Shown here: positions 10,821 through 24,600 of the stretch, piece after piece | Layout: each line of letters starts with the position of its first letter | Numbering within the stretch: position 1 is the stretch's first letter | Source: Ciona savignyi | Taxonomy: Eukaryota; Chordata; Ascidiacea; Phlebobranchia; Cionidae | Direction: 5' to 3' | DNA length: 64,000 nucleotides | Assembly (NCBI GenBank): GCA_000149265.1 | Contig: CH003041.1 | Span: 426,225 to 490,224 of the forward strand | The notes under the pieces: model-generated | The model's database searches: none | What the model was told of the DNA's origin: nothing | What the model saw: only the letters and a program-made list of their open reading frames with translations | Position numbers and translations under genes: made by a program

Positions 10821-13800
10821 TGATATCAGTCCTGCTAGAAGTTGCTTTGGGTTTTCGATTGGCAATGTGTGATTAGAACATTATATATAAATCTCCATTA
10901 ATATAACAAAGTATGGATATTAGATTGAAAAAATGGAGTTACACCATTTAAATCCCGCTATACGGCGTATTCCACAAGGACGTATTGCCAAACGTAGTAT
11001 TGAAACTAAGGAAAAAATGTGAGTGGCCAGTCAGCTGAAACAGTATACGCAACCGACCCATACACACAATGTTAAACGAAATCGAACCTATTTAGTCCAA
11101 TAGTTGAAGGATCAATCCTTAGGCCTGCATAAATATACGCAGCTTAGTATAGTGCAAATGAACATAAGCACAGGTCCTATGCCTGCAAAGCAGATTTACT
11201 TACAAATGAACCTCGATTACTCACAAGTGGTTGTGCGGGTTGTACTCGTACGGCATCCTTTCGACTTTGACTCTTTATCTATCTTGCTGACACGCTCGTG
11301 AATGCCAGTCAGATTACGATTGCGACTTCACTCGCACATTGTTTAAATACTAGGACGCAATCAAAGCCTAATTACACAGAATGTCATTACTTCATTGAAC
11401 CATTTGATCGCTAATAAAATGGAAAAAAATGTGAAGTTTTAATATTGTATATTTATTGATAGAAATGCACATGTTTTACCTTTAAAATTAAAAATCGCGC
11501 AATGGCGGTGGATTGCAAGCATCATAATATTGGCAAGCGTAAAAAGGTCATAATTCGGTAAGAATATATGCGACTTGCGCGACAGCCTCGTATTTTACCT
11601 ACAAGGAAGTAACTTCGCTATAATTTTACCGGAAGAATTACAACAAGAAACAATGCGACCGGCGACCATTCATGAGAGTATACGCTCGGCCCTCGACAAT
11701 ACCGCTGTAGCCCTATTGTCTTAAAGCCCGGGAGGCCATCTATGGTAAGACTCGATCGAATATACGGCCTTATTAATGTAGTCGCAGTCATATTACCTGT
11801 GACTGCCATAACCCTGCACGGTTTAGCGATGTGCTAGTTCTGGCGGAACAGGCGCTTTCTATTGGCTCAGCACGACTTTCGCAATCGCTCATAAACCTTA
11901 TCACCTTTGAGCAACCGCACGTCGCGTCTGCGACTGCCCGCCGTAAATAAGACCGAGTCAATAAAGAGCTCATAACACAGGCGCGGTTACGTATGCCTCG
12001 CCTTCCTGCCTTCAGCGGGTTGCTCATACCAACTTCCCTGCTCTCTGTCCGAACCGTCCCCCGTACTCAAGCAGACTTCGGAGAATAACCAAGTCGAGAT
12101 TCCTAGCTTCCCCGAGGTGCTGCGTGCTTACCGACGAGCGACCAGCGCTTATCTGAAAGCGAGCGACATCGCATTCAGCGTGGGTAAAGCAGACCTAGCT
12201 ACCTTCATTGCGAACGAAGGTGCCGCTAATCCCCCCTTCGCCGTTTAAAACAAGAGATTGTAGAGAAAGAGCCGCTGTCACGACGCCGTCACGCCACACC
12301 GCGCGCAGCGACCGAGGGCGGAGCTGGATCAGATTACCAGTCGCCCCTCGACAAAGCCGGATCGGTCGTCGCACCGTTCATTAACCGCCGTTCGGTATGG
12401 AAATAACTCCACGGTGGCCGTGCGTGTGTGTGTGCAAACACGCACCGAGGCTCTCCAGTCGCCAGCGAAACCGAACGACGCCGCCACGACCAACTCCCCA
12501 GTGGCCAGCAAACGCCGCCTCGACGCGAAAGCGCTTCGGGCGAGGCAAGGTCGAGGCAAACGCTCCAAACTTATCTCCCCAATCAGCCAAAGGGCAAATC
12601 GAGTTCCTTGATCACGAAAATTCTACAGCGACCTGTACGCACAACAGCGAATGATGGCAGCAACCTAAAAGCATTAAACAAGCGCATTAAGAATGGTTTA
12701 CAGTTTATCCAACCAGTACAGGCGAAAGTGTTTCGCATAAAACATCTGATGACTTTGTTTACTTACTGATATGAACAGCAGCATTGATATGTACATGTGT
12801 ATACGTTATTTTTAATCGTAAAATGCGCAACCAAAAAACACAAGTATAAACGTGCAATATTTTGTATCGGAATTATTGGTCAATGTGCCAGTAAATTTCA
12901 AGTCAGCTTTTCGGCCAGACGAAAGTATAATGAACGTGATCGACATCACAATTGTTGACTGCTGACGACCCGATTACGGTTCGTCTTGCGGGGCTGCCTT
13001 CATACGGTGCAGCAGCATATCCCAGAAATATAATTCCAAGGACTGGAAACGCACGTACCGCAAAACCGCACACAGCACAGATACAAAGCAAAGGCGGGAA
13101 CCACTGTTTTAATCCTTCACAGCAAAACTTGCATGGAAATTGATACGAAGCATTAACCTTTGTACTAGTTCGTCGCTCATGGTGAAGGTGAACCGAAATT
13201 AGTATAGCAGGTAGAGCATAAAACCAAGACTAACGTTAAAACGACATAATATGATGCGGTCATGAAGACGAACGATTCGTTGTTTCAGACGACGATTTGC
13301 GACACAACCTTACCCCAGTCACAGTATTCACGAAAATCTGTAGGGATTCTTATACATTTGTTTGTTGTTCCAGCTCTATTTCGTCTGTACCACGGAATTA
13401 GCTTTGTATTTGAGGACTGAATTCGTCGGTTCGACCCTGTACCTCGCGTAACGAGAGCTCAAATATTAGTTCGTAACCGGCCGCGCTGAAGTATCGACGC
13501 TTGCAACAGCCTGGGCAAACAAATTCCGCCGAACGACCGTTGTTGCCTTGCGTGGCAAATATTCCAAGGGTCTCGTGGATAGACTCTCTCGTAAGCAATA
13601 CGTCAGCTTAATAGACAGTCGATTTCTGGCTAACCGACCGTCACGATGATAAGTTGGCCCCGTGCTCGGTAATTAATGGGGCGGTAAATAAATAGTGTCA
13701 TGCTACGATATGAATTAAAAACAACCGGCTGTAAACAACGGTATATACAAACATGTCGTTTTTCTTAAAATTGAACCGATAATACCAAGATTGCATACCC

Positions 13801-14400
13801 CGCCGGTCTTCTCATGTAATTCCACTGTGGTTTCGCCACTGAACAAAGCTGATGTAGCGGTTCTGAATTTGTCGGTACAGTTTACGCACGAATTTTTCAA
13901 CTGTCCAATTTACGGAAAGGTAAATTAAAATAAACACTTATTTTTTCGACAGATCAGTGAAGTCACTTATGTGGTCGCTTTATATACCAACTTGTGGGGT
14001 TAACGAACTTCCCCCTTTTTCAACCGGCCGTAGTTTCGAACCAATGATAGCTCGACCTAAAGCTTGCTTTTTGTATTTAACTGTTATATATATATATCGG
14101 TGGAATTAACCATTTGGCCATACATCTATTCCTCCGTTTTTAACTTGTTTTTCTTAGTCTCATTTATCCGTTCGCGTTGTGGTGAGAATATAAAACGGGG
14201 GACGTACACTAATACATTAGACAAAGTCCTTGTTAAAAATCCTAGCTGGCCACCATCCTACGCGGCTGCGTAACTGTGCAACGAAATTTACTTTGGTTCA
14301 GTGGGTTCCAACGGGTCCTTCAAAACTGTAACAAAAGTAGCTCCCGGTCACCCGACTGATTGTCGTCGCTGGACATACCTGTGTCTGGTAAACCCAACCG

Positions 14401-14692
14401 GTAGTAGTCTGGTGGTTTAGTGTCACGCCTTTCACCCGAAAAGGTTAAAGGTTCGAAACTGGTCGCTAGAAATTCGGTTGTGTCCTTGCGCAAGGCACCT
14501 AATGGACATTGTCTGAACCCAGCGGATTAATGGGTTCTACCAAATTGAAGGAACGTCTGAAGCATATGCAACACACTTCAAGAGTTTCGGTAACCCAACG
14601 GTGGGCACAAGGTGACATGACGATTACACGTGTGTTAACCCCCTTGGTTTTTTCCAGTTACGGGGATAAACATGAATATCCTATCCTAAAAC
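14401..14692 (+). repeat. tRNA-derived SINE, second family, near full length
   Basis: The head GTGGTTTAGTGTCACGCC (A-box) is followed by AAAGGTTCGAAACTGGTCGC (B-box GGTTCGAAAC). A conserved body contains GGCACCTAATGGACATTG, GGTTCTACCAAATTGAAGG and GATAAACATGAATATCC. The same body recurs at 17400 (+), 16741 (-) and 18115 (-). Confidence 0.75.
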
Positions 14693-14768
14693 AACGTACC
14701 GATGGCCATAGGGGCACATTTCAAAACAAACAAAACACTCGATGCAATTGCGCAGCGTTCGTATAGGA

Positions 14769-14774
14769 TTTATT
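14769..14774 (-). promoter_or_regulatory. Filamin poly(A) signal (AATAAA)
   Basis: TTTATT on plus reads AATAAA on minus. It is the first canonical signal I find downstream of the filamin stop codon and implies a 3' UTR of roughly 700 bases (15456 down to about 14750). Confidence 0.5.
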
Positions 14775-15456
14775 GCAGAAATATAATCGTCAAATTAAAT
14801 CAAGTAATTTACAAATTCACGGTGCAGCGGCACTAGCCAGGCGGGAAATCCCCAAAGTAGAGCGCCGATTCTCCTATATTTTGATATCGATAATATAACA
14901 CAATGCAAAAATAATAGAAATGCTATTTACAGGATGAAAGGTTCTGTATATGGTTACATCTACCCCTGAAGTGAAACTCAGTGTGTATAAGGCCTTGGTA
15001 CAGGTTATATATTTGTATACAGAAAAGAATTATGTATAAACGGTGTTTCGTGGATTACAGAGAAATCTATACTTTTAGGCGCAAGTAAATGCATACAAAG
15101 GATACAGTACACGCGCGAAGGAGCATATTTAAGGGCTGGAGTCTTGGAGACAGGGCGAATAAAAAGCGTACAATACAAAATCACACCGTGCTTATGTACA
15201 AGCTGGCAGGTTCCCAGGCGCCGGTGTCTAACCGTATTGTTAACATTCAAAGTTTACAGAATCGTAGATGGGTATGTACAGACACAGGCTGCTACGGCTG
15301 CTTTTGGGTGAACGCAATATAGAAGACAGGTGCAAAGTAATATACAATGCGGCGAATAAAGCTTGTTCGATTTTCCACGCAAAGAAAACTGTACATGTTG
15401 CTTGTGCATTGTCGGTCACCTCTGCCGCGTTAAAGAATGAACATCTATGGCGGAAA

Positions 15457-15644
15457 TCAAGGGATTTTGACGTGGAAAGGGCTTCCAGGTATATGGTCGT
15501 CGCCCCACTTCACGATCAGCAGGTATTCTCCGCACTCTTTGGCGGTGTAGGTAACCGAGTACTTTCGCAGGCCCATATGCTTAATGTGCACTTCCTCGCA
15601 CGGTGTCAGCGGCCCGTGCACACCAACGAGTAGCATATTGCTTC
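15457..15644 (-). CDS. FLN: Filamin last exon: R24 and stop
   Basis: It encodes [37 protein letters not shown], then HVKIP-stop (TGA at 15457-15459). R24 is the dimerisation repeat. Acceptor TTCCAG, phase 1. Confidence 0.95.
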
Positions 15645-18600
15645 CTGGAAGTGCGATAACTGTTTAGTCATTTGCGAATTCACTCTGTCCGGTTGGTAAG
15701 AGAGTACTCGACCGGAAAGTGGTGGAAACGTGGGTGGGTTCGAACCTTAGCCCGGTAACAAAATACAAAAAAATGGCGTTCTTTTTATTTTAAGGATAAA
15801 AAGGAAAAAACAACAGTCTTAAACAAATAAATCACATACTTAATTATTTGACACTCGGTTTAATTACCAACAAAAGATTAATAAATAAATATCCATTATA
15901 TTTGCTGGATAACTTTTCCAAGACTCACTAACTTTTTTGCAGTGAAAAAAACCCCAGGGCATCACTAAGGTTGAAACTAACCACTAAGGTTGGAACAACG
16001 GATACCATTAAATTTGTTGGCCATTTGTAAGTAAAGGGACCATAATACATGTAATCATACGAACCGGGCAAAAAGTACTATATTAAAAATATGTTTTGGC
16101 TAAATGAGAGATCATATTTTCTAAATGAGAGATCAGGTTTTCGTATCGTACCTGCATTTGAACAATCCACGGAAAATGTGTTTTCACCAACAACAGCTCG
16201 TCTGAGGCCGCTTCCGAATGACCGAACTTTGCCGGCATCCGACTTGAAACGCTGTGAAACATATACATAACATAACCATACGAGCACATAAAACAAAAAG
16301 GCAAAATTTGAATACGCCAAGGAATCGCACGCAAGACGAATTTTAGAGTAAATAACGAAATGATTTTAAATAACTGCTTGAAAGACATGTTTTTTATTTG
16401 TAGGTGAATGCGTTTATCAAACTGATGATAATAATATATAATATTCTAGTTTTTTGTTCCACAGATGTTAGGGGAATAACAAAAAACGAAAAACGGTCAC
16501 CAAAAATGTTGAACTGACGGAAAAAACAACAACAACAACGCATTAAAAGTAACGTAGAGATAGGGATAACTATATTTTACAGCAGACTGTAACCGCTTCG
16601 GTAACTTACGTTGAGCTTCCAAGATAAGTTTAGGGAAAGCACCACTTACTTAATAGGGAGATTACGTAAAGCAAACCAGCCACTTGCGTCGATTCACAAA
16701 GCACTTAGTTAAAGTTGGATAAATTAGGATAGGATATTCTTGTTTATCCCCGTGAATGAAAAAACCAAGGGGTTTAACACACGAGCAATCGTCAGATCAC
16801 CTTGTGCTCACCGTCGGGTTACCGGATATATTGCAGTGTGTTGTGTAAGATTTAAACGTTCGTTTAATTTAGTACAACCCAATAATCCGCTGGGACCTAA
16901 CTGTATGTAAAGAACCTTCTGTATTAGTTATAACGCACTGCAACACCAGCGATCATCCGGCTCATGGTATTCTAACCTAAATCCTATTTCCACTTTTTAT
17001 CTACGAAATTGGCACAGCCTTATTTTCACTACACTTTACGTAAGTGATTAAATAACGGGATTCGCAGCTTACCGGTTCTTTGTTGGTTTTTCCGACCCCG
17101 GTGACAGTTACAGGGAAGGGGCTCCCTGGGATATCTTCGTCGTTAAACTTCACGTTGACTTCGTACTCTCCTGCGAACGAATCTATTTTTAGGCTTATAT
17201 ACAAGGGGACATTCGTTTTTATCCCAGGGAATGGCGAGATATCAAAAGAATTCAGTAAACTACGCAATTCCTACAGTCGGATTATTCACCAATGTGTTTT
17301 GCCCCTTTACATATGCAGAAGTTTAAGAAGGTTTGGTCTGATAGGCATTAATCAATTGTCATGTATTCCATAGCAAGCGCTTGGAATTGAGCCATCGTCT
17401 GACCGATTATTGTGGTTGGTCAGAGCGACGCCTTACAGCCGAAGGGTTGCAGATTCGAAACTGGTCGGTAACTAGTGGGTGGTGTCCTTAATAAAGACAC
17501 TTAACGGACCTTGCATGAAAACGGCGTAATAATTGGTTCTACCAAATTAAAGGAACGTGTAAATAATATATAACAAGCAATAGCTCCGGTAACCCGACGG
17601 TGGGCGCAAGGTGATTTTACGATTACTCATGTATTTGCCCGTTTGCCATATTTAACTTACAAGGATAAATATGAATATCCATCCCATCCAAATACGAAAA
17701 TCTCTACCTGGTTCGGTGACAACGTACGAGACACCACACGATCCGTCTTTCCTGTCCTCAAAGTTGATATCAGCTTTCGATGGACCTTCCACAGCGATAG
17801 ACAAACCACCGGCTCCAGCCTCCCTTGTCCAAATACTGAAGTCGGCTGCAGATCAACGAAATTAGTAATCATATTGTTTCAATCATATTGTGGGTATTCA
17901 GTGACGTGTTTTAAGTACTGAAATTTTGCCGTTTATTTTGGAGAAATAAATACTGTTGTGCAATATAAAGAAGGAACAAATAAATAATAAAACTATACAA
18001 AGGATATTAAACCAATATTTTTTATCAATTTAAGTTTAAATATGGTATCATAGATTTTGTTTTTCTAATTGTTTTAAACACAAAAGTTTGATTCAGTTAA
18101 GCAAGTGTAATGTAGGGGAAAACCGTGAGGCCTAACATCAGATCACCTTACGCCTAAGCTACGAAACATTAATCTGCTGGCTTCATTCAATGTCCATTAG
18201 GTGCCTTGCCCAAGGTCACAACCAGTTAACTGGGAACCAGTTTCTTGACTTCATTTTTCGTGAGAAACCCTTCAATTAAAAAGCAACACACTAACCCACT
18301 AGACTAATCTGTCAAACAAACTAATAACATTTTTTAGTTTAAAATATATACACTACAACACCCACCTGGTACACTGACCACCGCACCTTCCAGTCCCGGG
18401 CCTCCAGCAGTGACCTTGTGGGCACCACCCTCACCCAGGGGACCAACTGTGAACTCAAAGGGACTGCCAGGCACATGTTGCCCAAGGTACCGAACGCTCA
18501 CAGTGTGCACGCCCATTTCCTAAAACAAAGTAATTTGGGATTGATATTCACGCATAGCAAAGCTGATAGAAAAGGATAGGTTATATACATTTATCAACTG

Positions 18601-21600
18601 TAAAGGGAAAAACGCGGGATTCTCTTAAAGTGTGTTGTATAAAATCAGTATGTTTTAAATGTTTTTAATCAACTCATTATTCCACTGGGTTTAAATAGTA
18701 TATGCTAAGGACTTTAAGCAGCCTTTATCCATTGTATCCAACACCCTTTCAGCTGTCAGCCACTGCTTTGGACCGACTGAGCCCGGGTGAAGATGATAGG
18801 TTTCGAACATACAACCTTCCAACAGACGTGCTAGTACGATACCAAGTGAGCAAGTAACAAATCCGCCAACCAACCTTAGGCACGAATCGAATACTGTATG
18901 TGCTGTCATCAGTTTCCACGATTTCTGCTTTCTGCTTTGCACCAGATGGACTCTCCACTTCTGCAGATAGATCGGCTATTCCCGTCCCTGCTCGAATCAG
19001 GAAATTGTCATGTTTGTCAATTGTAAATGTGCGTTTAATTCCTAATTTTATTAATGAGATTTAATTTACTTTGTTAAATGTCACAATAAAAAGCTCACAT
19101 AATATGTAATATTTGTAGACCCTTAATTGAGTTCTTACTACAAGAGGAAATGTGTATTTAATTTGTGTAAAAAGCTTTTAAAATTAGGACACAAACAAGA
19201 GTGTTAGATTAAAAAGATTAAGTTTTGGAGAAAAAAACCTAATAGTCAAGTTTTGCTCAATATCGCCACAGTTAAACACTAAGAATGGAAATTGTGCTGT
19301 AATATATTTTGAACAGAACCAATTTGACTTGTTAAACAATAATTCTACATTACAATTATGGGATGTTACACTTTATTTTGATTTTTAAGTGGTGGCACAT
19401 AAGATTAAATGTTTTGGTCTTTTCAGAACATTCACAATGTACTGGGTAGAAATGAAAGTGTTGTAAAGAGGGGGGGGGATGAACCTGCTTTCTTTAGCGA
19501 GTGTTCGTAAGTCCCGAACTTTGTTTGACCGCTTGTAAATTTCGGCACAAACGGAGAAGCAGAGGAGGCGAGGAGAGAGTGAGAGGAGGAGGAGGAGGGA
19601 GGAGAGAAGCTCTCCCGAACCATCGACTGTGATTGGCTGCTCACTCCAGTGCTCCGAAATGAGGACTGCTCAACCCGGCTATATGATTGGCTGAAGGAGG
19701 AGGAAGACGCGTGGCTTGCTGATTTCGATCCGGATGACATCAAACTCATCCAATTGTCTTCAGGAGAGGAAAGGAGAAAAGATGGAAATAAAAAGGAGAG
19801 AAAAAATAAGTTAAAAAGAAACAACCGAGATGAAAAAGTTAAAAGTTGAAAAGAAAGATATTATCAAGAGAAGCTTAAAATATATCTTACTTAAAATACA
19901 CAGAAACATGTTCATTACACTATAATATGATAGCAATGATAATCTGGCATTATTCAAATTTATAAGAAAGTTAAACGTACTTGGAATTTTCAAGTTAAGA
20001 TCGCATGTGCTTCCAACAGTTGCAACGGTAGCTGCTTTTTGTTGCCGCATAATACTTCCCTTTTGTAGCTGGTTGTCGTCACCTGAAGTCAATATTTTTA
20101 GTTGGTGCACTTTGATAGATTTCAATTAGATTATAAAAAATGACTCTTTTCATAGATATTTATTAGATAGAATGTGACAGATCAACAGTCGATTTGCCAT
20201 ATTGTGTTCTGTATATTTAGTATTAACATTAAAGTTTCACATTAAACTATTAAGGCTACGTCCATGAACCACAAATAAGCAAAATTATGGCCATGGCAAT
20301 ATATTTAGAGGTGTAAAACATCGGTGTACGTGCCCTGCTTAGTATCTTAAGTGGAATTTAGAATATACAAATGATAAAGCTTATAAAATAAAACCAGGAC
20401 ACATAGCTTATAAACCAAGAAAACAACTAGTGTGGTCATTTTGGCTTTTGTCAAGGAAGCAGAGTAAACAACTAGCCAACCAATTGGGGTGACTCTAATT
20501 ACTACATGATCACTTGGAGCTCTTGGAAACCTAACCCTATATCATTTCAAGTGATCCTAGCGATCCAAGCGATCCAAAGTGATCCAAGCGATCCTGTAGT
20601 AATTAGAGGTAACGACCAATTGCACTTTAACCTCTTGGCTTGCCAGAGCAAGTACTTAGCAGTGAATCTACACAGATGTTTAACATGGCCACGAGAGCAC
20701 CGACTATATTATTAAAATTAAAGTAAAATATCAGTATTCATTTGTACCTGTGCATTTTACAGTGAAGGGGGATCCCGGAACGTGTTTGTCTGCGAATTTC
20801 ACGTTAATGGTATAATTCCCTGGTTCCTGTGGGGTGTAGGTCACCCTGCACACCCCATCATCCATGTCCTCGCAGTTGATATCAACTTTGCTGGGCCCCT
20901 CAATCGATAATCCAAGGCCACCATACCCTGGGACCGATTTTTTTTTAAATACAGGAAAATTTTATTTCTAAATTTCGAAAAGTTAGATTTTAGGTTTTAG
21001 CAAGACAAAGTAAAATGTTTGAAACACTTTATTTTTTAACTGTTAAAATGTGTGCATGTTACCATTTACTGTTTTGTTAGATAAAATAGGGATATTTAAA
21101 AAAGAAAATCTGTGTGTTGGAGTATTCAACGTTAACTTATGGCCACATTGATGTTTCTGATGTGCATTATGATACAGTAGTACAGCCGACTAAACTATAC
21201 CCGGTCAGAACACCTTCTTTAACCTGCTTTAACCAAGAATACATTATTCTTGCAAGAAGTTTGTAAAACTACATCTTATGTTGTGATACAACTCAGCACT
21301 AAATTATTTGCACTATTTCCGCAGATTTAAAAAGTTCTCTCTTTACCTGCTCTCCTTGTATCGACCATGAATTCAGCCGTGTCCCCAACACACGCCCGTT
21401 CCTTGCCTTCTCCATACACCTTGACCTTGCTTGCGTCTCCGATCTCAGACTCTCCCACCATGATGCGGAATGGACTGTTTGCCACATGTCGGTTGCGCTT
21501 CTTCACGCTCACCAAGTGTTCTCCGATCTCTTTCGGCGTGAAAGAAATGCCTGAATGAAAGAGGACATTGTCACATACAAAGGGCATGTATTAGGGATCG

Positions 21601-24600
21601 AAAACATAACCTCTGTCCAAGTGTAGTCACTTAAAATGGCGGAAATGACAATTTTCATGTTACTAGCATGAAAAATAAACATATTTTAAAAACAAAATTA
21701 AAACTCCGATTATTGCAAAATTTCTGCAATAAAAACATAATGTTATTGTCAGCGTACCAATGTGACCATTCGGCAACTTTTTCAGCGCACAGCACTCTGT
21801 GTGTCCGGATGGAGCCTCAATGCTGGCTGCGAGGAGGGAAAGATCACCCTCATTGATTTTTAGAGCGACATCACTGGTGGTTCCGTAGCACAGATTCGAC
21901 TTCCGCTGATCTGCCCCACCTGGTGCAAATGTCTTATTTTTTTCTGTTACATATTTGTCCTAAGTCATCGTAAAGCGTCTAATGCCCCAACCAAGGTTTA
22001 AACTTGTTTTGCAGAATGATTAAGATCTTTGCGGGGGATAACATAATAATTTCTTCACAAAATGATCATGCCTATCATACCAACTTAAATCTCCCTTACA
22101 CACTTTTCATTTAAAACACTGCTAACAATTGACCGACATAAACCACTAGGTGTCACTGTAGCATCACAACGAGAAGTAGGTTGACCATTTTTTACAGGAA
22201 AATGATCTAAATTACAACAGTCATTTAACTCCACAATAAACAAGTACAGAAGTCAACTATACTGCTCAGAAAACAAGATTGTAAATCAACGAACTTTTAT
22301 GGATCCTGCAATTAATCTGCGACCACACAATAAAAAAGTTCCAACCTGATATGTTAGCAGTGAAGGGTGATCCTGGGATGTGCTGATCGTCGAACTTAAC
22401 AGTGACGGTGTACTCTCCCGGTGCTGTGGGTAGGTAGGACACAGAGCAAGTGCCGTCTTTGTTGTCCTCACAAGTTATGTCCGCCTTTGACGGTCCTTCA
22501 ACAGCAAGGGAAAGTCCACCTGGAGATAAGAAAACTTTTATAAATACGTCCTTTAAAAATTCAGGAAAAATATGGAGAAAGTATGTTTAGCACTACATTT
22601 GTTACATCCAGTGTGACAAAGTAAGCTAATACAATAAATAGTGTAATAAAAGTGTACTAAAAAGTCTGCACCAAAAAAGTTCTAGGTGTAACAAAAAAGT
22701 CTGAAAATTAAACAAAACAATATGAATAAAATATTGCTATTTTCCAGTAGGATAAACATATCTTTGAATATACTTCCTGACTGATTTGTGTTTCATTTTC
22801 TTTTTAGTATTGAATACACATATAAATATACAACAATAAAAGCATCTCAATTACTTGATCACTCTTTAATCATTTGGATATTTTTCAATGGTGTTAAACT
22901 GTACTTCTGTATTTTAAGGTAAAATTATGGGTTAAGTTTGCACCGCATATGGAAGTTTTGCAACTTTGATGAACTGCAAGAATTATTAAAATTCACTCAC
23001 CAGCTCCAGCGTCTTTAGTTACGATGGTGAAGTTTGCGGGTTCGTTGACCTTTCCAGTGACCAATCCTGGACCGTATGCAGTCACATGACCTGGGGCCAT
23101 GACGTCAGCATAAAACTGGATCGGACTTCCTATAAAATTAAAAGCAGTTTTAAAAAGATTTCAAAAAATAAAACTTAAAAAAGAAAAACTTGCTTGCGAA
23201 ATGTGTAGGCGTCTAATTTAGCTTGAATTAGAGATTTTGAACAAGTTTTAACTCACAAAAAAATGCCATTTTACACTTTCTATAATAATATAAATAATAA
23301 AACACACAAAAATAAGTTAATTATTTTTATTAATGTAAGGTTAAATGGCCACGTCATTTTTTTCTCCAATGTACTGCGTCTATTTACTAACGTGTTTTAG
23401 CAACTGTAGTTTTGCCATTTTACCATGTCTCCTAAACTTAAAATAATTGTGCTTTACGTTTTTAATATAATGCAGGAGCGAAAAAATAAACTAAACTAAT
23501 GCTGATATTTGCGGACCTGAAATGTGTTCCGTATCCAGAAGAATAGCCATTTCATGTAAACCAATTTCATGCGGTTGGTATTGTACTGTGATGGTGTTGT
23601 CGTCGTTGGTTTTAATAACTGGCTTCTCTTTTTTGCCAGATGGGGTTGTCACTTCACCTGGAGTACGGGAATAATTAAAAGATGGAAAGGCATATAATAA
23701 CTGAATATGAAAAGAAAACAACACTTATCAGAGTCTGGTGGATATGCAATGTGGACGAGGTCTACTTTTAATTAACTCTTTTTTAAATAGTCACAAATAT
23801 TTTTTTATGTACATATCGTTCAATCGTTTAAGACATAAATATCAAACCATGCCTTCAAACCACATAATACACTTGGATAATGCACATATGAAATGAAAAA
23901 AATATTAGCTACATAAAGGCACATTTTGTTGTATTTTTCACTTACTTGAAAGTTGTCCAGGTCTTGTAGGCACTTCAAACACAAGTTGCACTGGTCTGAT
24001 TGAATCTGCACCATCCACTTGCTCAATTGCCTACACAAACAACAAATGAACTTTGTTGAAAAGATTGTACCAGTGTGAAAAAGTGCAACATAACTGATTT
24101 TTTAATTCACTTGCTCAATTAACTACACAGACAACAAATGAACTTTGTTGAAAAGATTGAACCAGTGTGAAAAAGTACAGCATAACTGCTTTTTTATTTT
24201 ATATTTGCCTCAAAAAAGTAATTGACTATTACAGTTTATTCAAGTTAACATTTCCCATTTGTATCATATAATATAATGATTGCCAATATTCAGGTATATT
24301 AGTTTGTAAACCACTCAAAGATTCTCCATGGATTTCTGTGTTTAAAGTTAGTAATTGTCACAACAATAAGCTAGTCTCCAAATAACACCAAACTCATGCT
24401 TCTAAATACTATACTACCACGCTCAAAGCTGTTTCAAGCATGAATCCAACCATTTTAGTGAGCGATACGTGTATGTGTGAAACTGGTTTTTACCGGTTCA
24501 TTCCCGTTCATGCAAGAATAAGCTGGTGCGGCGGCAACGGACTGTTGAAGCTCATCCTCGAAGACTGGTACAGGCTTTTTGCCGGTCACAGCCTATTGTG

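Larger units (their letters stand above)
8199..14768. other. Intergenic region between the SAND gene and filamin
   Basis: It contains two SINEs (10705, 14401), CpG-richer stretches near 8.7-9.0 and 11.8-12.6 kb that could hold the SAND gene promoter, and a GC-rich near-palindrome around 8886-8925. Several short reading frames occur (for example near 12.4 kb on plus and 13.4-13.9 kb on minus), but none has a recognisable domain or convincing splice pairs. I call no gene here. Confidence 0.5.

Noticed and set aside
12397..12769. Plus-strand frames of 65-113 codons near 12.4 kb
   Set aside because: They lie in a CpG-richer patch, overlap each other in several frames, and show no domain, codon bias or splice partners.
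13398..13900. Minus-strand frames with FVCPGCCKRRYF and FSGETTVELHEKTGG
   Set aside because: They hint at Cys pairs and an exon-like GTATGC donor, but no partner exon or known family; not reported as genes.
18700..18870. A further tRNA-like element (box words GGTATCGTACTAGC and GTTCGAAACC on minus)
   Set aside because: Only the B-box is convincing; the body does not match either SINE family, and no cloverleaf could be drawn for a true tRNA gene.
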